From Gluconacetobacter johannae (GTDB lineage Bacteria; Pseudomonadota; Alphaproteobacteria; Acetobacterales; Acetobacteraceae): a stretch of 64,000 nucleotides of DNA. Below are positions 1 through 9,318 of this stretch, piece by piece (the stretch's first letter is position 1; each line of letters begins with the position of its first letter). Both the position numbers and the translations under genes were made by a program. The notes under the pieces are model-generated. The model ran no database searches and was not told where the DNA came from. It saw nothing but the letters and a program-made list of their open reading frames with translations. The stretch is taken from positions 118,314 through 182,313 of the forward strand of contig NZ_BAQK01000036.1 in NCBI RefSeq assembly GCF_025994435.1, written 5' to 3'.

Positions 1-1110
1 GTCTTCCTGGATCGGGCGGACACGATCCTGCATCAGCGGTTCGTAGATGAAGCGCGCCCATTCGTTCAGCACACGCATCGTCTCGCGCGACATGTTGACG
101 AAGCCCCAGGCCTGGTAGGCCTGATAGGCCAGATCCTCGTCATTCCGCTCCAGCGCGCGATAGAGGTCGATGATCCCCTGCACGAAATGCGGCTGGAAGA
201 TGCGGATCGCGCCCAGGTCCAGCAAATTCAGCCCGTAATCGTCCCGCACGGTGAAATTGCCCATATGCGGGTCGCCGTGAATGACCCCGTAGCGGTAAAG
301 CGGCACGTACCACGCATGGAACAGGGCGCGCGCCATCGCATTGCGCTGATCCTGCGACGGGTCGCTGTCCAGGACCGACTGCACGCCCCGCCCGTCCAGC
401 CAGTCCATCGTCAGCAGGCGCCGCGTCGACAGGCCCTCGACCGGCGCGGGCACGCTGACATCCGGCCGGCCGGCCAGCATGGTACGGTACAGGCGCAAAT
501 TCGCGGCCTCGCGCGTGTAGTCCAGTTCCTCGCGCAGACGGGCCGTCAGTTCCACCAGCACGTCGTCCTGCTGGATGGTGCTGTCGATCCGGTAATAGAG
601 GCCCACGGCCATGCGGAACTGCCGCAGGTCGGAATCGACCGTGGCCTGCATGTCCGGATATTGCAGCTTGCACGCTACCCGTCGCCCGTCGGGCAGGACG
701 GCGCGATGCACCTGCCCCAGGCTGGCCGCCGCCGCCGCGTCACGCTCGAACGAGCGGAACCGGCGTTCCCAGTCGGGGCCCAGTTCGGTGGCCATGCGGC
801 GGCGCACGAAGCTCCACCCCATCGGGGGGGCATTGGCCTGAAGCTGCGCCAGTTCGATGGCGTATTCCTCGGGCAGCGCGCCGGGGATGGTGGACAGCAG
901 CTGCGCGCCCTTCATCAGCGGGCCTTTCAGGCCGCCGAGAATGGATTTCAGGTCGCCCGCATACGCGCTGTGGTCCGAGCGGATCCCCATCTTGTGCCCG
1001 GCGATCCGCGCCGCGATGCCGCCCACCGCGCCGGAGGTACGCACCATCCGGCGGATTTCCCCGAACAGGCCGGTGTTGTCGAGATCCCGTTCTTCCGCCA
1101 CGTCAGGCAC
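1..1110 (-). CDS. ABC1/AarF-family atypical kinase (UbiB-like), truncated at the window edge
   Basis: 370 codons are visible with no stop before base 1, so the C-terminus lies outside the window. The protein belongs to the ABC1/UbiB/ADCK atypical kinase family, whose members support ubiquinone synthesis or lipid homeostasis. An alanine-rich nucleotide loop (AAAAAS, about 125-130) is followed by GQVH. The invariant lysine sits in VACKLQYPD (about 148), the catalytic loop is HGDPHMGNF (277-285), and a DLG replaces the usual DFG (297-299). The family-specific KxGQ motif reads KGAQ (67-70), a departure from consensus. The chosen GTG start overlaps the pepF stop, suggesting co-transcription; another GTG lies nine bases downstream. 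Whether it is true UbiB cannot be judged without the C-terminal membrane segments. Confidence 0.85.
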   Translation of the reverse strand, partial: MPDVAEERDLDNTGLFGEIRRMVRTSGAVGGIAARIAGHKMGIRSDHSAYAGDLKSILGGLKGPLMKGAQLLSTIPGALPEEYAIELAQLQANAPPMGWSFVRRRMATELGPDWERRFRSFERDAAAAASLGQVHRAVLPDGRRVACKLQYPDMQATVDSDLRQFRMAVGLYYRIDSTIQQDDVLVELTARLREELDYTREAANLRLYRTMLAGRPDVSVPAPVEGLSTRRLLTMDWLDGRGVQSVLDSDPSQDQRNAMARALFHAWYVPLYRYGVIHGDPHMGNFTVRDDYGLNLLDLGAIRIFQPHFVQGIIDLYRALERNDEDLAYQAYQAWGFVNMSRETMRVLNEWARFIYEPLMQDRVRPIQED

Positions 1111-2971
1111 GCTCCAGCTCATCGATAAATCCGGCAATCACGTCCAGCCCCTTGCGCCAGAAGCCGGGGTCGGCGGCATCCAGTCCGAAGGGAGCCAGCA
1201 GGTCGCGATGCCGCTTCGTCCCGCCCGCGCGCAGCATGTCCATGTACTTGTCCTGGAAGTCCGGATGTCCGGACCGGAACACACCGTACAGCGCATTCAC
1301 CAGGCAATCTCCGAACGCATACGCGTAGACGTAGAACGGAGAATGGACGAAATGCGGGACATAGGTCCAGTACACGTCATATTCCGGCGCAAAGGTGAAC
1401 GCCGGCCCCAGGCTTTCGGCCTGAACCTGCCGCCACAGGGCGCCGAGACGCTCGGGCAGCAGCTCGCCCGACCGCCGTTCGTCATGCACCAGGGTCTCGA
1501 ACCGGTAGAAGGCGATCTGCCGCACGACGGTGTTGAGCATGTCCTCGACCTTGCCCGCCAGCATCAGGCGGCGGCGGGTCGGGTCGGTTTCGGCGTCCAG
1601 CAGGGCGCGGAAGGTCAGCATCTCGCCGAATACGCTGGCGGTTTCGGCCAGGGTCAGCGGGGTGCCCGACATCAGATACCCCTGCGGCGCGGCCAGGACC
1701 TGATGCACGCCGTGACCCAGTTCATGCGCCAGCGTCATCACGTCGCGCGTCCGCCCGTGATAGTTCAGCAGCAGGTACGGATGGGCCGACGGCACGGTCG
1801 GATGGGCGAAGGCCCCGGACGCCTTGCCCGGCGACGGCACCGCGTCGATCCAGGGACGGTCGAAGAACCGGCGCGCGATCTCGCCCATGCGCGGGTCGAA
1901 GCCCTCGTACGCCGACAGGACCTGGCGCGTGGCCTCGTCCCAGGGAATCATGCGGTCGTCGGCCGCCGGCAGCGGGGCGTTGCGGTCCCAATGCTCCAAC
2001 TTCTCCAGCCCCAGCCATTTCGCCTTCATCAGGTAATAGCGATGCGACAGGCGCGGATAATCGGTGGTGACCGCCTGCACCAGCGCGTCGACGACCTCGT
2101 CCTCCACCATGTTGCTGCGGTTGCGGTAGGACCCGGGGCGCGGATAGTGGCGCAGCGAGTCGGAAATCGCCTTGTCCTTGGCCAGCGTGTTGGTAATCAG
2201 CGAAAACAGGCGGATATTGTCGCCGAAGACCGTGCCGATGGCCTTCGCCGCGCGCTCGCGCACCGCGCGGTCGGGGTCGGACAGGCGGTTCAGCGCCTCA
2301 CCCACCGTCAGGTCGCGCCCGTCCAGCGGAATACGCAGCGCGGCCATCGTCTCGTCGAACAGGCGGCACCAGGCCGTGGCCCCGGTCACCGATTTCTCGT
2401 GCAGGACCTGTTCGACCTCGTCGGACAATTGATGCGGGCGGAAGACGCGCAGGTCGCGCAGGAACGGCGCCCACACCGCAAGCTGCGGATCGGCCAGCCG
2501 CGCCGCCAGATCGTCATCCCCGATCCGGTTCAGCTCCAGCGTGAAGAACAGCAGGTGGGTCGAGATCTCGGTCAGCCGCTCGTTGATCGACTGCGAGAAC
2601 CGGCCGATTGCCGGATCGGACGAATCGCCCGCGAACAGCAACTGGGCATAGGAGGCCGCCCGCCCCAGGATTTCGTCGATTCGCTGGTATTCGGCGATCG
2701 CCTCGGCCAGCGCGGCCGGCGACGCCCCGGCCAGGCGACCCCGCCAGGCGGAGGAAAACGCCTCGGCATCCGACGCGGCCTGGGCCAGGTCGGTACGCAG
2801 CCTGTCCGAGTCGCGTCCGTCGTACAGGTCCGACAGGTCCCAGCGCGGCAGGTCGCCCACCGGGGCCGGCGCAGCCCCCTCCCCGCCGTCACGCACCAGG
2901 GCCATGCGAACCGGGGCCGCGCGGACCGGGAACCCCTCGACCCACGGGGAAAGAAGCGTCTGTTCAGGCAT
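1103..2971 (-). CDS. pepF: Oligoendopeptidase F family (M3) zinc metallopeptidase
   Basis: A 622-residue cytoplasmic zinc peptidase that degrades short peptides. The zinc-binding motif HELGH lies at about residues 416-420, and the downstream glutamate of the M3 fold is in the TLAETASVFGE segment. Length fits the oligoendopeptidase F group of family M3B. I chose the ATG at 2971 (MPEQTLL) because sequence upstream in the same frame is low-quality and reaches towards the gltB terminator. Its stop overlaps the start of the ABC1 kinase, so the two probably form one transcript. The exact peptide substrates cannot be inferred. Confidence 0.92.
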   Translation of the reverse strand: MPEQTLLSPWVEGFPVRAAPVRMALVRDGGEGAAPAPVGDLPRWDLSDLYDGRDSDRLRTDLAQAASDAEAFSSAWRGRLAGASPAALAEAIAEYQRIDEILGRAASYAQLLFAGDSSDPAIGRFSQSINERLTEISTHLLFFTLELNRIGDDDLAARLADPQLAVWAPFLRDLRVFRPHQLSDEVEQVLHEKSVTGATAWCRLFDETMAALRIPLDGRDLTVGEALNRLSDPDRAVRERAAKAIGTVFGDNIRLFSLITNTLAKDKAISDSLRHYPRPGSYRNRSNMVEDEVVDALVQAVTTDYPRLSHRYYLMKAKWLGLEKLEHWDRNAPLPAADDRMIPWDEATRQVLSAYEGFDPRMGEIARRFFDRPWIDAVPSPGKASGAFAHPTVPSAHPYLLLNYHGRTRDVMTLAHELGHGVHQVLAAPQGYLMSGTPLTLAETASVFGEMLTFRALLDAETDPTRRRLMLAGKVEDMLNTVVRQIAFYRFETLVHDERRSGELLPERLGALWRQVQAESLGPAFTFAPEYDVYWTYVPHFVHSPFYVYAYAFGDCLVNALYGVFRSGHPDFQDKYMDMLRAGGTKRHRDLLAPFGLDAADPGFWRKGLDVIAGFIDELERA

Positions 2972-3080
2972 CGGAGCCCCCAACCTTGCAAGCGTCGCGC
3001 ATCGGCATGCGGCGACCATCATGATGGGGGGAATCTAGTGCGTAATCCCGTCCGGCGCGACCCCGCCGCGCGGGCTACAT

Positions 3081-3114
3081 GAAAACGGCCGGGGAAGATC
3101 CCTTCCCCGGCCGT
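3081..3114 (-). terminator. Rho-independent terminator after gltB
   Basis: A perfect 13-bp stem (3085-3097 paired with 3102-3114) encloses a four-base loop. In the minus-strand RNA it is followed by UUUUC. It starts five bases past the gltB stop and separates gltB from pepF, so the two are probably separate transcripts. Confidence 0.88.
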
Positions 3115-3118
3115 CCGA

Positions 3119-6100
3119 TCAGGCGCTGCGGGCGGCTTCGGCCGCCGGGCTGTAGCCGATGATTCCGGCATATTCCCGGGGCACGACATGCCAGAAGCGC
3201 GGCAGGATCTTGTCCCATTTGTGCAGCAGCAGCGCCGCATAGCGGCTGTGCGTCTCGCGCGCATGGGTTTCCACCAGTTCGCGCAGCGTCGCCTCCCATT
3301 TCGGGTCGGTGACGCGGCTCCACAGCAGGGTGTCGGGGTTGATCCGCTGCTCGAACGTATCGTGCTCGTCATAGACGAAGGCCATGCCGCCGGTGAAGCC
3401 CGCGCCGAAATTGTCGCCGGCCTCGCCCAGGATCACGACCGTGCCGCCGGTCATGTATTCGCAGCCGTTCGACCCGCAGCCCTCGACCACCGCGACGGCG
3501 CCGGAATTGCGGACCGCGAACCGCTCGCCCGCCTGGCCGGCCGCATACAGCGCCCCCGCCGTGGCCCCATACAGCACCGTGTTGCCGATGATCGCGTTCT
3601 CGTTCGACACCAGGTTCGAGGACGGAGACTGCCGCACCACGATGGTCGCGCCCGACAGGCCCTTGCCGACATAGTCGTTGGCGTCGCCCAGCACCTCCAG
3701 CTTCAGCCCCTGGACCGCGAAGGCCCCCAGCGACTGGCCGGCCGAACCGCGCAGGCGCACCGTCAGATGCCCCGGCGCCAGCCGGTCCATGCCGTACTGC
3801 CGCACGATCAGCGAGGAAATGCGCGTGCCGATCGCCCGATGCGTGTTCTGCACGTTGTAATGCAGTTGCATCTTCTCGCCATGGTCGAACAGCGGCCGCG
3901 CGTCGGCGATCATCTGGGCGTCCAGCGTCTCGGGCACCTCGTTGCGGCCTTCGCGCGTGCAATAGCGCGCATGCGGCCCCGGATCGGCCTGCGCCAGCAG
4001 CGAGTTGAGGTCCAGGTCGTCCAGGTAGTCCGCGCCGCGCGAGACCTGCCGCAGCAGGTCGGTGCGGCCGATGATCTCGTTCAGGCTGGAGAAACCCAGC
4101 GACGCCAGGATGTTGCGTACGTCCTCGGCGATGAACGAGAACAGGTTGATGACCTTTTCCGGCGTGCCCTCGAACTTGGCGCGCAGATCGTCGTCCTGGG
4201 TGCAGACCCCCACCGGACAGGTGTTGGAATGGCACTGCCGGACCATGATGCAGCCCATGGCGACCAGGCTGGCGGTGCCGATGCCGAATTCCTCGGCCCC
4301 CAGCATCGCCGCGATCACCACGTCGCGGCCGGTCTTCAGCCCGCCGTCGGTACGCAGCTTCACCCGGTGGCGCAGGCGGTTCAGCATCAGCACCTGATGC
4401 GCCTCCGCCAGGCCCAGCTCCCACGGCAGGCCGGCATATTTGACCGAACTCTGCGGGCTGGCGCCGGTCCCGCCGCTATGACCCGAAATCAGGATCGCAT
4501 CGGCCTTGGCCTTGGCCACGCCCGCCGCGATGGTCCCGATCCCCGACCGGGCGACCAGCTTCACCGTCACCGTCGCCTCGGGGTTGATCTGCTTCAGGTC
4601 GTAGATGAGCTGGGCCAGATCCTCGATCGAATAGATGTCGTGATGCGGCGGCGGCGAAATCAGCGTCACCCCCGGCGTCGCGTGACGCAGCCTGGCGATC
4701 AGGCCGGTGACCTTGAAGCCGGGCAACTGCCCGCCCTCGCCCGGCTTGGCGCCCTGCGCCATCTTGATCTCGATCTCGCGGCAATCGTTCAGATACTGCG
4801 CCGTCACGCCGAAGCGGCCCGAGGCGATCTGCTTGATGGCCGAGGATGCGTTGTCGCCGTTGGCGCGCGGACGCGCCCGCGACGGGTCCTCGCCCCCCTC
4901 GCCGGAATCGGACTTGGCGCCGATCCGGTTCATGGCGATCGACAGGGTCTCATGCGCTTCGGGACTGAGCGCGCCCAGCGAAATACCCGGTGCGATCAGC
5001 CGCTTGCGAAGCTGCGTGATGCTTTCGACCGCCTCGACGGGGATCGGCGTCCGGCCGCCCCGGAAATCCAGCAGGTCGCGCAACGCCACCGGCGGCATGC
5101 GCCGCACCGCGTCGGCATAGCGCCGATAGATCGAGAAACTGTCGGTCGCCACCGCCGTCTGCAGCATGTGGATCAGGTTGCCGTCGAAGGCATGCACCTC
5201 GCCGCTGCGCCGCAGCTTGTACTGCCCGCCGACCGGCAGGGCCGTGACCGTCCGGTTCCACGCGGTTTCGTGGAAGCTGAGCACGTTGGTGGCGATGCCG
5301 GACAGGCCGATGCCGGAGATGCGCGACGGCATGCCGGGGAAGAACTCCGCCGCCAGGGCGCGCGACAGGCCGATCGCCTCGAAATTATAGCCGCCGCGAT
5401 AGGCCGCGACGATCGAGATGCCCATCTTGGACATGACCTTCAGCAGGCCCTTGTCCACCGCCTTGCGATAACGTTCCACCGCCTCGCGCAGCGAGATGTC
5501 GCCGAACAGGCCGCGCCGCTGGCGGTCCGCGATGCTTTCCTGCGCCAGGTACGGGTTGACCGACGTCGCGCCGACGCCGATCGTCACCGCAATGGCGTGC
5601 ACGTCCAGCGCCTCGGCCGACCGCACGTTCAGCGAGGTGAAGGTCCGCAGCGACTGGCGCACCAGGTGGGTATGCACCGCCGCCGTCGCCAGGATCATCG
5701 GGATGTATGCCCGCTCGGCCGACTGCGCCTCTTCCGTCAGGAACAGGTGGGTGCAGCCTTCGCGCACGCGGTCCTCGGCCTCCTGCCGGATCCGGGCGAT
5801 GGCGTCACGCAGCCCGGCCTCGCCGTCGGCCGCGGGGAAGGTGCAGTCGATGACGCAGGCGCTGTCGCCGCAGAAGGCCCGCAGGGCCTCGAACTCGCCC
5901 GTCGTCAGGACCGGGCTGGGCAGTTGCAGCAGGTCGCACTGGCTCTCGGATTCGTCGAGGATGTTGCCCAGGTTCCCCAGCCGCGTGACCAGGCTCATGA
6001 CCCGGGTTTCGCGCAAGCTGTCGATCGGCGGATTGGTGACCTGGCTGAAGGCCTGGCGGAAATAATGCGCCAGCCCCCGGTAGCGCGAGGACAGCACCGC

Positions 6101-7657
6101 CAGCGGCGCGTCGTCGCCCATCGACCCGATCGCCTCGGCCGCGGTCTCGACCATCGGGTGCAGGATGGTTTCCAGCTCCTCCAGCGTGGTGCCCACCGCA
6201 AGCTGGCGGCGGCGCAGCTCGTCGCGGCCGTACAGCACGGGTTCCTGCACGTCGGCGCGCACCACCGACCCGATCTTCTGGATATGCTTGACCCAGGCGC
6301 CGAAATCCTGCCGTCCGCAGATCTTGTCCAGCAGCGCCTCGTGGCCGTAAAGGCGCGCCTCCTTCATGTCCAGGCCGATCATCTGCCCCGGCCCCAGGCG
6401 CCCGCGCCGGACGATATCCGCCTCGGGCACCTTCACCATGCCGGTTTCCGAACCCACGATCAGCAGGCCGTTCGACGTCAGGGTGTAGCGCAGGGGGCGC
6501 AGGCCGCTGCGGTCCAGCCCGGCGACGATCCAGCGGCCGTCGGTCGCGCACAGGGCGGCCGGGCCGTCCCACGGTTCCATCACCGCGTTGCAGTACGCGT
6601 ACATGTCCTTGTGCTTCTGCGGCATGGCCGAGTTTTCGCCCACGCTGGCCGGCACCATCAGCGCCTTGACCATCGGCGCGTCCCGCCCCGCGAAGGTCAG
6701 CAGTTCGAACACGTTGTCCAGCGTCGCCGTGTCGGACCCGCTGGCCTGCACCACCGGCTTCAGATCCTCCATGTACGGATCCAGCATCGGGTCGGCCAGC
6801 CGCGTCTCGTGGCTCTTCATCCAGTTGATGTTGCCCGAGATCGTGTTGATTTCGCCGTTATGCGCCAGGCGGCGGAACGGCTGGGCCAGCTTCCAGGTCG
6901 GGAACGTGTTGGTCGAATAGCGCTGGTGGTAGATCGCGAACCGGCTGACGAACCGCTCATCGAGCAGGTCCGGATAGAAATCCGTCAGGTTTTCCGCCAG
7001 GAACATGCCCTTGTAGATCATCGACCGGCAGGACAGCGAACAGATGTACAGATCGACCTGATGGGCGATCGCGCTCTTTTCGATCCGGCGGCGGATGACA
7101 TACAGGTCGCGCTCGAACGCCTCCTCGTCGGTGCCGAGCAGGTTGCGGATCATGATCTGCTCGATCTCGGGGCGGGTGGCGTTCGCCTTCTCGCCGATGC
7201 AGGCGGTGTCGATGGGCACCTGCCGCCAGCCATAGATGCCGTAGCCGAACGCCAGGATCTCGGTTTCGATGATCTGGCGGCACCGCTCCTGCGCCGCCAG
7301 GTCGGTCTTGGGCAGGAAGATCATGCCGACCGCGATCTGGCTGTCCACGCAGCCCTCGCCGCCGCTGTGGATGGCGTCGACGAAGAAATCCTGCGGGATC
7401 TCGACATGGATGCCCGCGCCGTCGCCGGTCTTGCCGTCGGCGTCGACCGCGCCGCGATGCCACACCGCCTTCAGGGCGGCGATGCCGGCCTCGACCACGT
7501 CGCGCCGTTTGGTGCCGTCCAGGGACGCGACCAGGCCGACGCCGCAGGCGTCGTGCTCCTGCGACGGATCATACAGGCCGCCGATCGCCCGCGCGTTGTC
7601 GTGCCAGTCGGCGACGAATGCGTCGTCCCGATCCCCGCTGAATCGATCCATGTCCAT
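3119..7657 (-). CDS. gltB: Glutamate synthase (NADPH) large (alpha) subunit
   Basis: 1512 residues, the usual size for GltB. With GltD it converts glutamine and 2-oxoglutarate into two glutamates, the nitrogen-assimilating half of the GS-GOGAT cycle. A class II glutamine amidotransferase domain begins at a catalytic cysteine (Cys38 in HDACGVG) that would become N-terminal after removal of a 37-residue propeptide. The FMN-binding synthase domain follows, with the 3Fe-4S cysteines at about 1136, 1142 and 1147, and the C-terminus holds the glycine-rich GXGXG helix. The ATG overlaps the gltD stop by one base (TGATG), indicating translational coupling. An open frame continues upstream through gltD but is a shadow. 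Confidence 0.97.
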   Translation of the reverse strand: MDMDRFSGDRDDAFVADWHDNARAIGGLYDPSQEHDACGVGLVASLDGTKRRDVVEAGIAALKAVWHRGAVDADGKTGDGAGIHVEIPQDFFVDAIHSGGEGCVDSQIAVGMIFLPKTDLAAQERCRQIIETEILAFGYGIYGWRQVPIDTACIGEKANATRPEIEQIMIRNLLGTDEEAFERDLYVIRRRIEKSAIAHQVDLYICSLSCRSMIYKGMFLAENLTDFYPDLLDERFVSRFAIYHQRYSTNTFPTWKLAQPFRRLAHNGEINTISGNINWMKSHETRLADPMLDPYMEDLKPVVQASGSDTATLDNVFELLTFAGRDAPMVKALMVPASVGENSAMPQKHKDMYAYCNAVMEPWDGPAALCATDGRWIVAGLDRSGLRPLRYTLTSNGLLIVGSETGMVKVPEADIVRRGRLGPGQMIGLDMKEARLYGHEALLDKICGRQDFGAWVKHIQKIGSVVRADVQEPVLYGRDELRRRQLAVGTTLEELETILHPMVETAAEAIGSMGDDAPLAVLSSRYRGLAHYFRQAFSQVTNPPIDSLRETRVMSLVTRLGNLGNILDESESQCDLLQLPSPVLTTGEFEALRAFCGDSACVIDCTFPAADGEAGLRDAIARIRQEAEDRVREGCTHLFLTEEAQSAERAYIPMILATAAVHTHLVRQSLRTFTSLNVRSAEALDVHAIAVTIGVGATSVNPYLAQESIADRQRRGLFGDISLREAVERYRKAVDKGLLKVMSKMGISIVAAYRGGYNFEAIGLSRALAAEFFPGMPSRISGIGLSGIATNVLSFHETAWNRTVTALPVGGQYKLRRSGEVHAFDGNLIHMLQTAVATDSFSIYRRYADAVRRMPPVALRDLLDFRGGRTPIPVEAVESITQLRKRLIAPGISLGALSPEAHETLSIAMNRIGAKSDSGEGGEDPSRARPRANGDNASSAIKQIASGRFGVTAQYLNDCREIEIKMAQGAKPGEGGQLPGFKVTGLIARLRHATPGVTLISPPPHHDIYSIEDLAQLIYDLKQINPEATVTVKLVARSGIGTIAAGVAKAKADAILISGHSGGTGASPQSSVKYAGLPWELGLAEAHQVLMLNRLRHRVKLRTDGGLKTGRDVVIAAMLGAEEFGIGTASLVAMGCIMVRQCHSNTCPVGVCTQDDDLRAKFEGTPEKVINLFSFIAEDVRNILASLGFSSLNEIIGRTDLLRQVSRGADYLDDLDLNSLLAQADPGPHARYCTREGRNEVPETLDAQMIADARPLFDHGEKMQLHYNVQNTHRAIGTRISSLIVRQYGMDRLAPGHLTVRLRGSAGQSLGAFAVQGLKLEVLGDANDYVGKGLSGATIVVRQSPSSNLVSNENAIIGNTVLYGATAGALYAAGQAGERFAVRNSGAVAVVEGCGSNGCEYMTGGTVVILGEAGDNFGAGFTGGMAFVYDEHDTFEQRINPDTLLWSRVTDPKWEATLRELVETHARETHSRYAALLLHKWDKILPRFWHVVPREYAGIIGYSPAAEAARSA

Positions 7658-9111
7658 CACTCCGCCGCCTGGGCGCGCGCCGGCGCCCTGTTTTCCAGCC
7701 AGCGATGCATCTGCGCCGCGGCATCCCGTCCATCGCGGATGGCCCAGACCACCAGGCTGGCCCCCCGCACGATATCGCCCGCGGCAAAGACCCCCGGCAG
7801 GCTGGTCATGAAAGTCTCGTGATCGACGCGCAGCGTCCCCCAGCGCGACACCGCCAGGTCCGGCTGGCGCCACAGGGCGGGCAGCGGCTCGGGGTCGAAG
7901 CCCAGCGCCTTGATGACCAGGTCGGCCTCCAGCGTGAACGAACTGTCCTCGACCGGTTCCACCGACTGGCGTCCCGTCGCGTCCGGCAGGCCCAGCTTCA
8001 TCCGCACCGCGCGCACGCCGCTGACCGTGCCTTCGCCCCGGAAGGCCTCGGGGGCCGCCAGCCACACGAACTCCACCCCTTCCTCCTCGGCGTTCTTCAC
8101 TTCGCGGATCGAGCCGGGCATGTTGGCGCGGTCGCGCCGGTACAGGCACTTCACCGATTTCGCGCCCTGGCGGATGGCGGTGCGGACGCAATCCATGGCG
8201 GTGTCGCCACCGCCGATCACGACCACCGACTTGCCCGCCGCATTCAGCGCGCCGCTCTCGAACGCCTCGACCCTGTCGCCCAGCGACAGGCGGTTCGACA
8301 CGGTCAGATAGTCCAGCGCCTTGACGATCCCGCCCAGCCCGGCGCCGGGGCCGCCGATATCGCGCGACTTGTAGACGCCCGTCGCGATCAGCACCGCATC
8401 ATGGCGGTCGCGCAGGGTGGCGAAGGCGATCTGCCCCTCGCCGTCCCGATCGCCGACGCCAAGCCCCAGATGGAACTTCACCCCGGATTCCTCCAGGTAC
8501 AGGTGGCGGCGGGCCACGATGTCCTTTTCCAGCTTGAAGCCCGGAATGCCGTAGATCATCAGCCCGCCGACCCGGTCATGCCGGTCGTAGACGTGCACCT
8601 GGTACCCCAGTTCGCGCAGCTGCATCGCCGCGGCCAAGCCGCCGGGCCCCGCGCCGACGATGCCGATCGACATCGCGCGCTCCACCGGCGGGCGGATCGG
8701 CTCGACCCAGCCGTTGGCGAACGCCGTGTCGGTGATGAAGCGTTCGACCGCGCCGATGGTGACGCTCTCGAACCCTTTCTCGATCACGCAATTGCCTTCG
8801 CACAGGCGGTCCTGCGGGCAGATCCGGCCGCAGATCTCGGGGAAATTGTTGGTCGCCGACGACAGGGCATAGGCTTCTTCCAGCCGCCCCTCGGCCGTCA
8901 TCTTCAGCCAGTCCGGGATATTGTTGCCCAGCGGACAGTGAATCGAGCAGAACGGCACCCCGCACTGCGAACAGCGGCTGGACTGCCGTTCGGCCTGCGC
9001 CACGGCGAAGGACCGGTAGATCTCGTCGAAATCGGTGCTGCGCTCGGCGGCTGGACGTTTGTCCGGCTGGCCCTGCGCCACAGAGACGAATTTCAGCATG
9101 CGCTCGGCCAT
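7657..9111 (-). CDS. gltD: Glutamate synthase small (beta) subunit, NADPH-dependent
   Basis: 484 residues. GltD oxidises NADPH and passes electrons through FAD and iron-sulphur clusters to GltB. The N-terminus carries cluster cysteines at 47, 50, 55 and 59 (CSQCGVPFC region) and a second set in CGRICPQDRLCEGNC. The FAD Rossmann motif is GAGPGGLAAA and the NADPH motif is GGGDTAMD. I placed the start at the ATG at 9111 because GGGGGA sits about seven bases upstream; a GTG at 9171 would add 20 weak residues. The gene lies first in the operon, ahead of gltB, and an inverted repeat sits in its promoter region. Confidence 0.95.
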   Translation of the reverse strand: MAERMLKFVSVAQGQPDKRPAAERSTDFDEIYRSFAVAQAERQSSRCSQCGVPFCSIHCPLGNNIPDWLKMTAEGRLEEAYALSSATNNFPEICGRICPQDRLCEGNCVIEKGFESVTIGAVERFITDTAFANGWVEPIRPPVERAMSIGIVGAGPGGLAAAMQLRELGYQVHVYDRHDRVGGLMIYGIPGFKLEKDIVARRHLYLEESGVKFHLGLGVGDRDGEGQIAFATLRDRHDAVLIATGVYKSRDIGGPGAGLGGIVKALDYLTVSNRLSLGDRVEAFESGALNAAGKSVVVIGGGDTAMDCVRTAIRQGAKSVKCLYRRDRANMPGSIREVKNAEEEGVEFVWLAAPEAFRGEGTVSGVRAVRMKLGLPDATGRQSVEPVEDSSFTLEADLVIKALGFDPEPLPALWRQPDLAVSRWGTLRVDHETFMTSLPGVFAAGDIVRGASLVVWAIRDGRDAAAQMHRWLENRAPARAQAAE

Positions 9112-9192
9112 CGGCTTTCCCCCGGCAAACGGCAGGCGCTCGATATGGCCGGCGCCCATTGGGCGGAACACCTACGACAGGCGACCGATCCA

Positions 9193-9219
9193 TTAAAGAC
9201 AGCAATACTGTCCTTTTAA
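9193..9219 (-). promoter_or_regulatory. Imperfect inverted repeat upstream of gltD
   Basis: TTAAA-GACAG, a five-base spacer, then CTGTC-C-TTTTAA form an almost symmetrical element about 85-110 bases upstream of the gltD start, in an unusually AT-rich patch. The position suits an operator for the gltDB operon. No regulator family is recognised from it. Confidence 0.35.
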
Positions 9220-9318
9220 CAAAAAAGAGCCCACGCCGAAAAAATCAAAGCCCGGACATTCCCCTGAAAAAGGTCCGGTTCGGTCCGAATATCATTTTAA
9301 TGCACTGTTATGGCACCC

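Noticed and set aside
857..3082. A 741-codon plus-strand frame opposite pepF
   Set aside because: It is a mirror of pepF and the ABC1 kinase, with no recognisable motif and no ribosome site.
3188..7822. A 1544-codon open frame on the plus strand
   Set aside because: It is antisense to gltB. The product is rich in Arg, His, Gln and Ala with no domain, as expected for the complement of a GC-rich coding sequence.
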